Positions 63,967 through 64,000 of a stretch of 64,000 nt of DNA are shown piece after piece. This DNA comes from CAVQBJ01 sp963819075 (GTDB lineage Bacteria; Actinomycetota; Thermoleophilia; Solirubrobacterales; Solirubrobacteraceae), in assembly GCA_963819075.1 (NCBI GenBank), contig CAWFUP010000006.1, positions 62,001 through 126,000 of the forward strand, written 5' to 3'. How positions within the stretch are numbered: position 1 is the stretch's first letter; the number at the start of each line of letters is the position of its first letter. The position numbers and the translations under genes are program-made. The notes below the pieces were generated by a model, which did not search any database, had not been told where the DNA came from, and worked only from the letters and a program-made list of their open reading frames with translations.

Positions 63967-64000
63967 TCAGCGCTGCGCGGTCAGCGTCGCCTCGCCCGCC
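63967..64000 (-). CDS. Possible C-terminal end of a gene entering from the right edge
   Basis: The minus strand reads GEATLTAQR followed by TGA at 63969-63967 and runs off the window. Only about ten codons are visible, so identity cannot be given. The 134 bp between it and the 63832 start holds no gene; it contains GTAAGC/GCTTAC half-sites that might be regulatory. Confidence 0.25.
   Translation of the reverse strand, partial: AGEATLTAQR

Overview
The window is a 64 kb stretch of a very GC-rich chromosome that codes almost wall to wall, with no plasmid, phage, insertion-sequence or CRISPR signature. The gene set (a six-gene Mce/MlaD array, actinobacterial uvrC-rapZ and gap-pgk-tpiA-gpmI blocks, TetR/P450 and acyl-CoA dehydrogenase genes, frequent GTG starts and 4-nt ATGA/GTGA overlaps) points to Actinomycetota. 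Small lineage-type proteins, such as the 89-aa secreted/one-helix protein at 23.2-23.5 kb and the GNAT-like protein at 1.4-1.7 kb, suggest Thermoleophilia/Solirubrobacterales. That placement is an inference from memory of the families, not from a search.

Layout. 0-5 kb: two tandem EamA exporters, a divergent GNAT-like protein and LysR regulator, an aldo/keto reductase, and a PAS protein with a metallo-beta-lactamase-fold hydrolase. 5-7.4 kb: two adjacent acyl-CoA dehydrogenases whose lengths and residues fit an alpha2beta2 enzyme. 7.4-7.6 kb: a cluster of 72-bp dyad repeats. 8-17 kb: six consecutive Mce/MlaD genes without YrbE permeases or an ATPase. 17-20 kb: an overlapping operon of ABC exporter, MBL hydrolase and acyl-CoA thioesterase. 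20-24 kb: Ppx/GppA phosphatase, a two-domain fatty acyl-CoA reductase and an enoyl-CoA hydratase. 24-31.7 kb: an ABC-F protein, a molybdopterin oxidoreductase, small membrane and secreted proteins, and threonine aldolase. 31.8-42 kb: uvrC-rapZ, then VOC protein, P450 and TetR where yvcK and whiA would be expected, then gap-pgk-tpiA-gpmI. 42-44.5 kb: DoxX, carboxylesterase, ring-cleavage-type dioxygenase and MarR, resembling the Bacillus MhqR quinone-stress regulon. 44.5-53.3 kb: secreted beta-helix protein, LysM lytic transglycosylase, DUF2339 membrane protein and tgt. 53-59 kb: DedA, an operon of metallophosphoesterase, lipoprotein and Ser/Thr kinase, M48 protease, DUF3467 and rlmH. 59-64 kb: potassium channel, argS, ccmH, tlpA, tRNA-Gly(CCC) and a phosphodiester glycosidase-like protein.

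How parts fit together. Lipid or sterol handling recurs: a heteromeric acyl-CoA dehydrogenase pair, an Mce importer array, a CYP125-like P450 with a perfect TetR operator, an enoyl-CoA hydratase, an acyl-CoA thioesterase and a fatty acyl-CoA reductase. Lower glycolysis is one overlapping operon. Redox and electrophile defence is represented by the Mhq-like cluster and the aldo/keto reductase.

Non-coding signals worth attention: two intergenic hairpins with unrelated stems but almost the same apex, both between convergent genes; a second dyad-repeat family near 7.5 kb with degenerate relatives elsewhere; a strong promoter framed by an 11-bp inverted repeat before the DUF2339 gene; and -10 boxes placed 6-10 nt before start codons, implying leaderless mRNAs. 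The stretch 59.79-62.32 kb contains about ten apparent single-base indels spread over four conserved genes, including essential argS, while the rest of the window shows none. This is most likely local sequence error, and those four proteins must be read across frames.
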